Shown here: positions 17,314 to 25,237 of the stretch, piece after piece
Numbering within the stretch: the first letter of the stretch is position 1
How the letters are laid out: each line of letters opens with the position of its first letter
Assembly: GCA_963703325.1 (NCBI GenBank)
Contig: OY969805.1
Span: 62,001-126,000, forward strand
Length of the DNA: 64,000 nucleotides
Reading direction: 5' to 3'
Origin: Aquilonibacter sp963703325
GTDB lineage: Bacteria; Vulcanimicrobiota; Vulcanimicrobiia; Vulcanimicrobiales; Vulcanimicrobiaceae
The notes under the pieces: model-generated
Seen by the model: only the letters and a program-made list of their open reading frames with translations
Told to the model about the DNA's origin: nothing
Databases searched by the model: none
Position numbers and translations under genes: made by a program

Positions 17314-17807
17314 ACGTCGTCGTCGCCGACATTACCACGCTCGAGGTCGACGCGATCGTCAACGCGGCAAACGAAGGCTTGAGCCGCGGCGGTGGTGTCT
17401 GCGGCGCGATCTTCCGCGCCGCCGGTCCGCAACTCGATGCGGCTTGCCGCGCACTTGCGCCATGTCCAACCGGCGATGCGCGTATCACGCCCGGTTTTGC
17501 GGCGAAAGCACGCTGGATCGTTCACGCGGTTGGACCGATTTGGCGCGACGGCACGCACAACGAGCCCGAGCTTCTCGCTCGCGCATATCGCAGCGCGCTG
17601 CAAACCGCCGCCGATGCCGGTGCGCGTTCGATCGCGTTTCCCGCCATCTCGACCGGTATCTATGGTTATCCGCGCGAGGCCGCAGCGCAGGTTGCGCTGC
17701 AATCGGTACGCGAGTGGCGAGCGTCGGCCACACAATCGCTCGAGGTGATCTTCTGCGCGTTCAGCGATGCCGATGCCGCGCTCTATCGCGCGCTGGGCGA
17801 TGGTTGA
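17310..17807 (+). CDS. Macro-domain protein (O-acetyl-ADP-ribose deacetylase-like), probable CTG start
   Basis: Read from CTG 17310 the protein has 165 residues and begins with the canonical macro-domain N-terminus: VVVADITTLEVDAIVNAANE, then LSRGGGVCGAIFRAAG. The ADP-ribose loop region AFPAISTGIYGYPREAAAQVA follows. The first standard start codon in frame, TTG 17379, would delete the DIT and NAAN motifs, which are essential to the fold. CTG 17310 overlaps the XdhC stop as CTGA and has AAGGAG upstream. Macro domains of this type hydrolyse O-acetyl-ADP-ribose or remove ADP-ribose from proteins. Confidence 0.85.
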   Translation: MNVVVADITTLEVDAIVNAANEGLSRGGGVCGAIFRAAGPQLDAACRALAPCPTGDARITPGFAAKARWIVHAVGPIWRDGTHNEPELLARAYRSALQTAADAGARSIAFPAISTGIYGYPREAAAQVALQSVREWRASATQSLEVIFCAFSDADAALYRALGDG

Positions 17808-18649
17808 ATGACGGTTGGCGAGGATATCCTCGAAGTCGATCTTTCGGTCGCTGTAGATTGCGCGATAGGCGACGAATGCCGCGGTGTGCCCGCACACTTG
17901 CTCCAGCTGCATCGCTTGCCGCTCGTACGACGTGACGTGCGACTTTTCGGCATTCTCGGCGCTGCGCGCATTTGCGCTATCGCTCGGATCGGCGTCGCCG
18001 CGACCAGGTTCTTCATCAATGAGAGCGATGCCGTACCGGATAGGCTCAAGAACAGCCCGATCGTACCCGGCCACATCGTGTCGCCGAACGTTGCCGGATT
18101 GCTTTGGAGCCAGCCCGCGGGCGCGACGAATTTCACCGGCGGTGCCGCCACGACATTCGAAGCGATGCGCCCGTGAAGGCACAGCGACCGGATCGCCGCC
18201 TGCGCTTTGGCAAGCGGCGGCAGCGAAACCGGATAGCTATAGTGGGCGTAGTAGACCCGGCTACCGTTAACGATAAATGCGTGCTCTGCGCGCGGCGCAC
18301 GGGGATATTCCGTGTTCTTCGTTGCGAGAAACCAGCCGCTCTCACCGTTACACGACCGTAGCGCGTGGCTCGACGTGTTTACATATCCCGCTCTTTGCCC
18401 TCCCGCACTGATATACCGCGCATAATCCGGCGAGCTCAGCCCAAAACTCCGGCGATACCCGATCTCAACGTATTCCTCGTCACCGCGGTCGAAGTTGAGC
18501 CATTGCGCGAGCGTAGTCCCGTCCTTCATCGCCTTCGGCGGCAGATTTTCACGAACCCAGCCGGCCGGCGGCACGATCAGTGACTGCGGTACCGGCGCAA
18601 CCGCAGCAATGCATACAAGAACGACGACAGCAAGGATCGTACGCTTCAT
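17783..18649 (-). CDS. Exported protein of unknown function, frameshifted near its C-terminus
   Basis: From ATG 18649 (MKRTILAVVVLVCIAAVAPV, a signal peptide) the frame is protein-like to about 17,990: PPAGWVRENLPPKAMKDGTT, YVEIGYRRSFGLSSPDYARY, CNGESGWFLATKN and LSLSGTASLSLMKNLVAAT. After that it turns Ser/Arg-rich. A neighbouring frame instead gives SYERQAMQLEQVCGHTAAFV and YSDRKIDFEDILANRHST, with mostly G or C at third positions. A one-base shift near 17,985-18,000 therefore seems to break it. The coordinates are those of the open frame; the true stop is unclear. The 3' end overlaps the convergent macro-domain gene. Confidence 0.55.
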   Translation of the reverse strand: MKRTILAVVVLVCIAAVAPVPQSLIVPPAGWVRENLPPKAMKDGTTLAQWLNFDRGDEEYVEIGYRRSFGLSSPDYARYISAGGQRAGYVNTSSHALRSCNGESGWFLATKNTEYPRAPRAEHAFIVNGSRVYYAHYSYPVSLPPLAKAQAAIRSLCLHGRIASNVVAAPPVKFVAPAGWLQSNPATFGDTMWPGTIGLFLSLSGTASLSLMKNLVAATPIRAIAQMRAAPRMPKSRTSRRTSGKRCSWSKCAGTPRHSSPIAQSTATERSTSRISSPTVIQPSPSAR

Positions 18650-18690
18650 GCAGCGGGTATTAGGCGGGCTCGCTTCCAATCATTCGGTCG

Positions 18691-19369
18691 ATGCGGCAAG
18701 ACGACGACGGCTACACGTTGATGCCCCTGCTCTTTGGCCTCACCTTCGTCTCGGGCTTGGCTGACGCGCTCAGCTTTCTCACGCTGGGTCAGGTCTTTGT
18801 CGCCAACATGACCGGCAACGTGGTGCTGCTCGGTTTTGCAATCGGTGGCGCCAAGCGTATTTCAATCGTGGGCTCGTTGATCGCGATCGCGGCATTCATG
18901 ATCGGCGGTATCGTCGGTGGCCGGCTCAGCCGGCGCCATGGCGAGAGCGTCACGCACCTCATCTCGGTGACCACCTTCGTCGAGATTTTCCTCATGGTAG
19001 GCGCAGCCGTGCTCGCGTGGCGCTTTGGTTTGACGGGCTTTGTCGCCTACGCGATCACCGCGATACTTCCCGTCTCGATGGGCCTTCAAACCGCGGTCGC
19101 GCGCAGCTTGGGCGTTGCCGATATCACGACGACGGTCATAACGCAGACGCTCGCCGGCCTCGCGATGGATTTGCCGATCGCCGGCGGAATCCAACACCCG
19201 CGCGCGCCGGCGTGTCACCGCGATCGTGCTCATGTTTTCCGGCGCGCTCATCGGCGCCGTGCTGATCTTCAGGCTCGGCGTTCCCGTCGCGCTGCTCGCG
19301 GCCGCGCTAACCTTTGCGATCGTCTCGGCCTGGGCGTGGAAGCTCAAGCAGGCGCAACCGTTGCCGTAG
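18691..19369 (+). pseudogene. DUF1275 (YoaK-like) membrane protein, frameshifted
   Basis: The first 165 codons give a typical DUF1275 protein: MPLLFGLTFVSGLADALSFL, then TLGQVFVANMTGNVVLLGFA and further membrane segments up to TVITQTLAGLAMDLPIAGG. The frame then degenerates. The +1 frame (codons in phase with 19214) continues the family pattern with VTAIVLMFSGALIGAVLIFR, LGVPVALLAAALTFAIVSAW and a stop at 19367-19369. A single frame change lies between about 19,185 and 19,213, in a GC-rich stretch. This is either a decayed gene or an assembly indel. The natural protein would have about 225 residues and six membrane segments. Confidence 0.75.
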
Positions 19370-19388
19370 TACGCGGGTCGGGGCCGGT

Positions 19389-19832
19389 ATGGCACAAGAT
19401 CATATTGTACGTACTGCGAACGTCAAGTGGGCCGGCGACGTCGCCAAAGGTCATGGCGACATCACGACCGCCAGCGGAAAAGTCTCCGCGTCCTATTCGT
19501 TCGGCACGCGCTTCTCCGGCGATCCCGGCACCAACCCCGAAGAATTGCTCGCCGCGTCGCACGCGGCGTGCTTCACGATGGCGACCAGTGCCGTGCTCAC
19601 CCGCGCCGGTCATCCGCCGACGTCGCTCGATACCACCGCGACCGTCTACCTCGATCGCGCCGGCGACGGCTACAAAGTACCGAAAATCGAGCTTGCAATC
19701 ACCGGTGTAGTCCCCGGCATAAGCGCAACGGACTTCGACGCGTATGCGAAACAGGCCGAAGCGTCGTGTCCGATCAGCAACGCGCTGCGCGCGGTGCCGA
19801 TCAGCGTGAGCTCGACGCTTATGAGTGGATGA
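19389..19832 (+). CDS. OsmC-family peroxiredoxin
   Basis: From ATG 19389 the 147-residue protein shows the OsmC subfamily pattern: RTANVKWAGDVAKGHGDITT, TRFSGDPGTNPEELLAASHA and ACFTMATSAVLTRAGHPPTS with the first conserved Cys, then AYAKQAEASCPISNAL with the second. The Cys pair reduces organic hydroperoxides. The upstream codons back to 19314 overlap the end of the DUF1275 gene and are not OsmC-like. The gene ends 14 bp inside the convergent NRAMP-like gene. It may provide peroxide defence in parallel with the OxyR gene at 37.6 kb. Confidence 0.9.
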   Translation: MAQDHIVRTANVKWAGDVAKGHGDITTASGKVSASYSFGTRFSGDPGTNPEELLAASHAACFTMATSAVLTRAGHPPTSLDTTATVYLDRAGDGYKVPKIELAITGVVPGISATDFDAYAKQAEASCPISNALRAVPISVSSTLMSG

Positions 19833-21081
19833 ACCACGACGCGACCGTTCCGGCCGCGCTGAGGAGCATCAGCGCGAACGCCAGCCATAACCAAACGCGC
19901 GCGATTCGTGAAACCACGAGGTCTTTGAGGACGCGGCGGTCGGATGCGATGCGAATGATCGCGTAAATGAGCGGCACCGCCGCGACGCCGTTAAACACCG
20001 CCGACCAGAACAACGCCTTGATCGGGTCAACGTGAACGAAACCCATGAGCATACCCGCTACGACGCCAAGAACGATGATGCCGTAGAATCCACGGGCTCG
20101 CCATGGCTTTTGCTCGAGTCCCTCGCGTAGCCCGAACAGTTCGGCGAACATGTACGCGGACGCACCGGCCAGCACCGGCACGGCGAGTAATCCAGTGCAG
20201 ACGATGCCGATCGTAAAGAGTGCGTAGGCGAAATTTCCCGCCAGCGGCCGCAGTGCTTCGGCGGCCTGTTGCGCCGTTGCAATATTGGTCGAACCGTGCG
20301 CACCGAGCGTCGACGCAGTGGTCACGATGATGAAGAACATCACGAGATTGGAAAGAATGGCGCCCGTATTGGCGTCGCTGTGAATCTCCTTTAGCGAGCG
20401 CGGCTTCATGCTCGGGTCTTCGCTGCGCGCTTTCTGCTCCTCCGCGGTCATCGATGTTTGCCAGAAAAACAAGTACGGCGTTATCGTCGTTCCGAGTGCG
20501 GCGGTGAGCGTGGTGAGCCAGGCGGCGTTCAGCCGAATCTGCGGAACGACAGTGCTCACGAGGACCGTCGGCCAATGCGGATGCACGATGAACGCGGTCA
20601 CGATGTACGCGAGGAGCGAGGCACACAACCATTTCATTACGTCGGCAAAGTGCCGGTACGAAAAGAAGACCTCGACGACGAGCACGACGGCGGCAAAGAA
20701 CACTAGCCAAATGACCTGCGGCAGACGCACGAGCAAGTGCGCGGCGCCGGACATCGCGTTGAGGTCCGCACCGATGTTGAAGGTATTGGCGAGCCCGACT
20801 AAGATCGCGAGCGAGACGGCGAGATACCGGGGCATGCTGCGCGCGAGCGACGCCATCAACCCGGCTTTGGTCGCGATACCGATGCGTGCGCACGTGCCGT
20901 CGAGGACTGCCATCATCGGCGTCGTGATGAGCGCCGTCCATAACATCGAAAAACCGGTGGCGGCACCGGTTATCGAATAGGTCGCAATCCCTGAGGGGTC
21001 GTCATCCGCCGCCCCGGTGATCAACCCGGGGCCAAGAGCTTTTGCCCAGCCGCTTACGCGGCGGCGAATATCGTTGTCCAC
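19819..21081 (-). CDS. NRAMP-superfamily divalent metal transporter, atypical motifs
   Basis: The 420-residue, roughly eleven-segment membrane protein aligns by eye with NRAMP proteins. It begins LGPGLITGAADDDPSGIATY, continues LANTFNIGADLNAMSGAAH and has LGTTITPYLFFWQTS in the sixth helix. Classical Mn/Fe NRAMPs carry DPGN in helix 1 and a Met-Pro-His motif in helix 6. Here these read DPSG and TPY, so the usual Asn and Met ligands are absent. This bacterial subgroup is usually labelled a divalent cation transporter; a Mg or other substrate is possible. A 14-bp tail overlap joins it to the OsmC gene. Confidence 0.85.
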   Translation of the reverse strand: MDNDIRRRVSGWAKALGPGLITGAADDDPSGIATYSITGAATGFSMLWTALITTPMMAVLDGTCARIGIATKAGLMASLARSMPRYLAVSLAILVGLANTFNIGADLNAMSGAAHLLVRLPQVIWLVFFAAVVLVVEVFFSYRHFADVMKWLCASLLAYIVTAFIVHPHWPTVLVSTVVPQIRLNAAWLTTLTAALGTTITPYLFFWQTSMTAEEQKARSEDPSMKPRSLKEIHSDANTGAILSNLVMFFIIVTTASTLGAHGSTNIATAQQAAEALRPLAGNFAYALFTIGIVCTGLLAVPVLAGASAYMFAELFGLREGLEQKPWRARGFYGIIVLGVVAGMLMGFVHVDPIKALFWSAVFNGVAAVPLIYAIIRIASDRRVLKDLVVSRIARVWLWLAFALMLLSAAGTVASWFIHS

Positions 21082-21099
21082 ATCAGCATGATACCCCGA

Positions 21100-21687
21100 T
21101 TAGAGCCACCAATGCGCGCCCAGCGCCATATTGAACGTCGCCGCCCACGCGCAGTACATCAGCCAGATGCCGGTCGCGAGGTGAAAGAACCCCAGCGGCT
21201 TGGACGAGTTCACCGCGCCGAACCGCTCTAGCCCCTCTGCGATGTAGACGAGCGTTAGACCCAAGAAGATCAGCGCGACCGGGATATCACCCGCCGACCA
21301 AAATACACACAAGCCTAAGAGCGAGATCAGCGTGAACGCGATCGTCATCCACGCTTCGGGCGCAGCGTCGCCCGCGATCAAACGGCGTCCCCCGAGTGCG
21401 AACCAATGTACACCGTACGCGGTAAACGCGAGGCCCGCCATATACAGCGGTGCGCCTTTGAACACTTGGAACCAGGTCAAGCCGACGAAGATGTATGTGC
21501 CGGCGACGAGTTGCATGAAGCCGGGCATCCACACGCCCCACAAGCCCATGCTTCGATCGACTTCCGGCGTCGAGCGCGGCCATCCGAAGAATTCCTGTCC
21601 GCCGAAAATGAAATACCCGGTGGCAAGCCCGAAAAAGCCGATCGCCAACGGGACGTACGCCGACGGTTGAAGTGCGAATGTAGACAT
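21100..21687 (-). CDS. Six-helix membrane protein, GPR1/FUN34/YaaH-like
   Basis: From ATG 21687 the protein has 195 residues and six hydrophobic segments. The block MPGFMQLVAGTYIFVGLTWF, then APLYMAGLAFTAYGVHWF, resembles the GG-QLLAG--EF--G----AFT-YG-FW pattern of the YaaH/SatP acetate-succinate transporters. The last segment (LATGIWLMYCAWAATFNMAL) also fits that family's end. The usual N-terminal NPAPLGL motif is not evident, so I treat this as a distant member. A strong promoter (TTGACT, TATAAT) lies in the last codons of xthA. The A of ATG is 7 bases beyond the TATAAT, which suggests a leaderless message. Confidence 0.6.
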   Translation of the reverse strand: MSTFALQPSAYVPLAIGFFGLATGYFIFGGQEFFGWPRSTPEVDRSMGLWGVWMPGFMQLVAGTYIFVGLTWFQVFKGAPLYMAGLAFTAYGVHWFALGGRRLIAGDAAPEAWMTIAFTLISLLGLCVFWSAGDIPVALIFLGLTLVYIAEGLERFGAVNSSKPLGFFHLATGIWLMYCAWAATFNMALGAHWWL

Positions 21688-21693
21688 GGCTCG

Positions 21694-21720
21694 ATTATAC
21701 CAACGACAGGTCGTAGTCAA
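21694..21720 (-). promoter_or_regulatory. Promoter of the YaaH-like gene, inside the end of xthA
   Basis: On the minus strand TTGACT (21720-21715) is followed after 15 bp by TATAAT (21699-21694), preceded by an extended TGG. The -10 box contains the stop codon of xthA. The ATG begins 6 nt after the -10 box, so transcription would start at or beside the A of ATG. Confidence 0.6.
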
Positions 21721-22471
21721 TGGCGACAGGCGCATGGTCGCTGAAGCGCTCGCCTTTATAGATCGAGGCCGCGCGGACGGTGTCGCGCAGATCCGGCGTG
21801 ATCATCTCGTAGTCGATGCGCCAGCCGAGATTGTTCGGGTACGCCTTAGGCCAGCCCGGCCACCAGGTGTATTGTTTTGCTTCCTGGTTCACCACGCGAA
21901 ACGCGTCAACCCAGCCTGCACCGTCGAGCAATGCATCCATCCAAGCGCGCTCTTCGGGGAAAAAACCGGTGACGTGCGTGTTGCGCACCGGGTCGAACGT
22001 GTCGATCGCGGTGTGCGCGATGTTGTAGTCGCCGCAAATGATATAGGAGCGCCCGGTCTTTCGCAGACCAGCCAGCATGATCAGGAAGCGCTCGAGAAAG
22101 TCCATCTTGACGGCCTGCCGCGCCGGTCCCGATGTGCCCGACGGCACGTAGACGCTCGAGATTGAAAGCGGTCCGAAATCGGCCTGCACGTAGCGCCCCT
22201 CAGCATCGATGTCGGGCCAGCCGAAGCCGCGCGTGACCACGTCGGGTTCGCGACGCGTGTAGAGCGCGACGCCGCTGTAGCCGCGGCGCTTCGCATCCAC
22301 ATAAAACGAATGATACCCCTCGAGCAGCGACGCTTCGAGTGGTAGCTGATGTTCTTGCGCGCGCGTCTCTTGCAGGCAGATCACGTCGGCGTTCTCGCCG
22401 GCGGCCCAGGCGTAGAAGCCTTTTCGCGCGGCCGAGCGGATGCCGTTCACGTTGCAGGTGATGACGCGCAT
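21695..22471 (-). CDS. xthA: Exodeoxyribonuclease III (AP endonuclease)
   Basis: The 258-residue protein has all the ExoIII/APE1 blocks in order: TCNVNGIRSAARKGF, ICLQETRAQEHQL with the metal-binding Glu near 35, GYSGVALYTRREPD, ICGDYNIAHTAIDTFDP, PEERAWMDALLDGAGWVDAF, TWWPGWPKAYPNNLGWRIDY and the terminal GERFSDHAPVAIDYDL. It cleaves DNA at abasic sites and removes 3'-blocking groups in base-excision repair. The start at 22471 gives the standard N-terminus. The last codons double as the promoter of the downstream membrane-protein gene. Confidence 0.93.
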   Translation of the reverse strand: MRVITCNVNGIRSAARKGFYAWAAGENADVICLQETRAQEHQLPLEASLLEGYHSFYVDAKRRGYSGVALYTRREPDVVTRGFGWPDIDAEGRYVQADFGPLSISSVYVPSGTSGPARQAVKMDFLERFLIMLAGLRKTGRSYIICGDYNIAHTAIDTFDPVRNTHVTGFFPEERAWMDALLDGAGWVDAFRVVNQEAKQYTWWPGWPKAYPNNLGWRIDYEMITPDLRDTVRAASIYKGERFSDHAPVAIDYDLSLV

Positions 22472-22489
22472 CTAGATGACCCGCATGAT

Positions 22490-23488
22490 CTAAACGTGCA
22501 GCACCGCGGCACCACGCAGTTCGTCGTGCTTGAGCTTGGTGAGCGCGAGGTTCGCTTCGTCGAGCGCCATCGGTACGGTGAAGCTTTTGATCGGAATCTC
22601 GCCGGCGATGCGCAAGAACTCTTCGCCGTCGGCGCGCGTATTTGCCGTAACGCTGCGCAGCTCGCGTTCGTAGAAGAGGTCGTGTTCGTAGTTGAGCGGC
22701 GGGATGTCGGTGAGGTAAATGCCTGCGATGGCGAGGATGCCGCCCCGATCGAGCGCGCGCAGCGCCGGCGGCACGAGTGGACCGGCGGGTGCAAACATGA
22801 TCGCCGCATCGAGCGGCGCCGGTGGCGTATCGCCGGCTTCGCCGATCCAGTCGGCACCAAGCTCCCCGGCAAGGTCACGGTGAATCCCGGCGCGGCTCAT
22901 CACGTAGACGGTGCATCCCCAATGCTTGAGCACCTGGAGCGCCAAATGCGCTGAACCGCCAAAACCATAGAGCCCGACCGTCATGCCCGGCTGCACGCTT
23001 GCGCGTTTGATCGCGCGAAAGCCGATGATTCCGGCGCACAACAGCGGGGCGGCCGCCTCGTCGCCGATCGCGGCGGGTAGCGCGTACGCGTAGGCTTCGC
23101 GCACGGTCGCAAACTCGGCGTAGCCGCCGTTGTGATCCCAACCGGTGAAGCGGGCGTTCGGACACAGATTCTCGCGCTCGCGGCGGCAGAATTTGCAGGT
23201 GCCGTCCGTCTCACGCAGCCAAGCGATCCCGACGCGATCGCCGGATCGAAAGCGCGTGCACCCGGCGCCCGTTCGCTCGACGATGCCAACGATTTCATGC
23301 CCCGGGACAATCGATGGATGTTTGGGCGGAAGGTCGCCTTCGCTCACGTGCAGATCGGTGCGGCACACGCCGCACGTGCGCACGCGCACGAGCACTTCGT
23401 CATCTGCCGGCTCGGGGCGATCGATGTCTCGCATCACCAGCGGACTGGTTTCGATCGGCGCCGGCTGCCCGAGCACCATTGCGCGCAT
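22490..23488 (-). CDS. Zinc-dependent alcohol dehydrogenase (MDR family)
   Basis: From ATG 23488 the enzyme has 332 residues. The catalytic-zinc site appears as RTCGVCRTDLHVSEGDLPP with GHEIVGIVERTG, and the structural-zinc cysteines as CKFCRRERENLC. The NAD(P)-binding motif is a shortened GLYGFGGSAHLALQVL. The pattern matches bacterial zinc-binding alcohol dehydrogenases of the AdhA/YahK-like group that oxidise alcohols or reduce aldehydes in the cytosol. The gene starts 7 bp after the stop of the FecR-domain gene, so VOC, FecR and this gene form one minus-strand operon. Confidence 0.88.
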   Translation of the reverse strand: MRAMVLGQPAPIETSPLVMRDIDRPEPADDEVLVRVRTCGVCRTDLHVSEGDLPPKHPSIVPGHEIVGIVERTGAGCTRFRSGDRVGIAWLRETDGTCKFCRRERENLCPNARFTGWDHNGGYAEFATVREAYAYALPAAIGDEAAAPLLCAGIIGFRAIKRASVQPGMTVGLYGFGGSAHLALQVLKHWGCTVYVMSRAGIHRDLAGELGADWIGEAGDTPPAPLDAAIMFAPAGPLVPPALRALDRGGILAIAGIYLTDIPPLNYEHDLFYERELRSVTANTRADGEEFLRIAGEIPIKSFTVPMALDEANLALTKLKHDELRGAAVLHV

Positions 23489-23495
23489 CAGCGAG

Positions 23496-24179
23496 CTACT
23501 TCGGTGGCGTGCCGCCGTCAATGACGGCTGGTTGTCCGAGTTCCGAAAAGCGATTCAACTCGTCCCTCGAGAGCGGCGTCACGCGTGCCACCAGTTTGCC
23601 CGAGATCCAGCGCATCCAAATTTTTTGACCGCCGCCGATATCGTAGCTCGACCCGTCGATCATCGTTACATGCACCGGCAGCGCGGGATCGGTGAGATGG
23701 TACACGTTCATCCGCACGCCGTCGAACGGGTCGACCGCGATATCGCCTATGGTTCCCCGTACACCGATCTGCCCGGTCGGCGTCGTGAAGGTGTAATCGG
23801 CGTGGGCTCCGGCGGGATGGTTTACCTGAAAGCGCATCTTCCCGTCGAATATCACGAAGTGCGCGTGCGCAATGTCGGTTTCTGAAAACGTGTCGAGCTT
23901 GAGCACGCTATTGCTGGCCATAAAAATCTGCGATGAATCGCCCAAGGTGATCGCCGCCATGGAGGCGGCCCCGGTGCGGGCAACGTCATCATCGTTAAGG
24001 ACGGTCGACACCGAGGGCGGGAGGACGTGCGCCGGCACGCCGTCGCCGGTGACGTAACTCACGCTGCCGTGGAGGTTCTGCAAGGTTCGCTCGCCGCGGG
24101 CGTCGGCGCGCCACGCGAATGCCGCAACCACAGCGAACGCCACGAGCGCCCAACGTTTCGCACCATGCTGGAGCATCAT
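23496..24179 (-). CDS. Exported FecR-domain protein
   Basis: The 227-residue protein has an N-terminal hydrophobic export signal (WALVAFAVVAAFAWRADA) and a FecR-like beta-rich domain: LGDSSQIFMASNSVLKLDTF, IFDGKMRFQVNHP, YTFTTPTGQIGVRGTIGDIA. In classical FecR proteins this domain is the periplasmic half of an anti-sigma signalling protein. Here there is no cytoplasmic anti-sigma part and no sigma-factor gene nearby, so signalling is doubtful. ATG 24179 overlaps the VOC stop as ATGA. An ATG three bases later is equally possible. Confidence 0.75.
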   Translation of the reverse strand: MMLQHGAKRWALVAFAVVAAFAWRADARGERTLQNLHGSVSYVTGDGVPAHVLPPSVSTVLNDDDVARTGAASMAAITLGDSSQIFMASNSVLKLDTFSETDIAHAHFVIFDGKMRFQVNHPAGAHADYTFTTPTGQIGVRGTIGDIAVDPFDGVRMNVYHLTDPALPVHVTMIDGSSYDIGGGQKIWMRWISGKLVARVTPLSRDELNRFSELGQPAVIDGGTPPK

Positions 24180-24562
24180 CTCGAGCGTTTCGCCTGCACC
24201 GACAGTTCCCACCTGTAACCGTCGAGGTCATGAAACCAAAGGCCCATGTTTTTTGACCCCTCGGCTTCGGGTCCGATCTCGTTCCCCGGATCTTCGACCT
24301 CGACGTCGTGCTGTTTGAGCCATGCCAGCGCCTCACGCAGCGCTTTCATGCTCGGCACGTGAAACGACATATGTTCGATCGTTTCCGGATGCGGCGTGCC
24401 CGTAAAGAGCACGATCGTGATGTCGTTATTGGTGAGACCTGCGTAGGCGATACCCTCGAACATCACCTCGAGATCGAAGAGTCGGCGCCACCAGCGCGCG
24501 CTCGCCTGAATATCGCTGACGGCCAGGCCAAAATGGCCGACGGTTCCCAGGTGAATCTTCAT
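24176..24562 (-). CDS. VOC-family (glyoxalase/bleomycin-resistance-like) protein
   Basis: The 128-residue protein shows the paired beta-alpha-beta-beta-beta modules of VOC proteins: HFGLAVSDIQASARWWRRLF, then LEVMFEGIAYAG, ETIEHMSFHVPSMKALREAL and a final LWFHDLDGYRWELSVQ. Metal ligands are suggested by His in VGHFGLAV, His in EHMSFHV and Glu in RWELS. Members are glyoxalases, dioxygenases or antibiotic-binding proteins; the substrate cannot be told here. The start is 23 bp from that of the divergent yedK. Confidence 0.83.
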   Translation of the reverse strand: MKIHLGTVGHFGLAVSDIQASARWWRRLFDLEVMFEGIAYAGLTNNDITIVLFTGTPHPETIEHMSFHVPSMKALREALAWLKQHDVEVEDPGNEIGPEAEGSKNMGLWFHDLDGYRWELSVQAKRSR

Positions 24563-24585
24563 GGACGCTCCAATCGAAAAGGCGA

Positions 24586-25203
24586 ATGTGCGGACGTTTT
24601 ACCCTGACCGATCCCCTGCGCATCCGTGCCGCGTACCCGCGGTTTCACTTCGAGGAGTTTAGCGAATACCGCCTCCCTCGCTTCAACATCGCGCCGACGC
24701 AGGCGGTTCTCGGCGTTCGCAATGACGGCCGCAACGACGTCGAGCCGCTGCACTGGGGCATCGACGGACGCATCAACGCCCGCGCCGAGACCGTGAGCGC
24801 GCGCCCGCTCGCGTTTCGCTGCATCATCTTTGCCGATGGGTTCTACGAATGGCGCGGACGTAAACCGGTCTACTATACGATGAAAGACGAACGGCCTTTT
24901 GCCTTTGCGGGCGTGTGGGAGCCCGTGACCGAGGGACCGTCGCCGTGCGCCATCGTCACCTGCGAACCGAACGCGCTCGTCGCCCGCGTGCACGACCGCA
25001 TGCCGGCGATCCTCCACGACGACCAACTCGACGCATGGCTCAACAACGAAGACCTCGCGCCCAACGCCGCGCGTGCATTACTGCAACCCTATGACGCAAG
25101 CGCCATGAGCGCGCGCGACGTATCGATGCGCCTCAACGACGCGCGCTACGATCAGCCGGATGTCCTCATCGACAACGACCCAATACAGGAATCATTGTTC
25201 TAG
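24586..25203 (+). CDS. yedK: SOS response-associated peptidase-fold protein (HMCES/YedK)
   Basis: The 205-residue protein begins MCGRFTL with the catalytic Cys2, followed by FNIAPTQAVLGVRN, INARAETVSARPLAF, ADGFYEWRGRKPVYY and RVHDRMPAIL containing the active-site His. HMCES/YedK proteins form a covalent thiazolidine link with abasic sites in single-stranded DNA and protect them. It is shorter than typical: between the LHWGI block and INARAET about ten residues usually present are missing, and so are some before the ADGFYEW block. Key residues remain. The presence of xthA 2 kb away is a thematic match (abasic-site repair), but they are not one operon. Confidence 0.9.
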   Translation: MCGRFTLTDPLRIRAAYPRFHFEEFSEYRLPRFNIAPTQAVLGVRNDGRNDVEPLHWGIDGRINARAETVSARPLAFRCIIFADGFYEWRGRKPVYYTMKDERPFAFAGVWEPVTEGPSPCAIVTCEPNALVARVHDRMPAILHDDQLDAWLNNEDLAPNAARALLQPYDASAMSARDVSMRLNDARYDQPDVLIDNDPIQESLF

Positions 25204-25237
25204 CGCACCCCTTGTCATCCCGAGCGCCGAACGGCCT

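Noticed and set aside
17307..18182. 291-codon minus-strand frame covering the macro-domain gene
   Set aside because: Only its middle segment is protein-like (the shifted C-terminus of the exported protein); the rest is antisense of macro-domain and XdhC sequence.
23496..24179. Classical FecR/FecI sigma-anti-sigma signalling
   Set aside because: The protein lacks the cytoplasmic anti-sigma region and no sigma-factor or TonB receptor gene is near.
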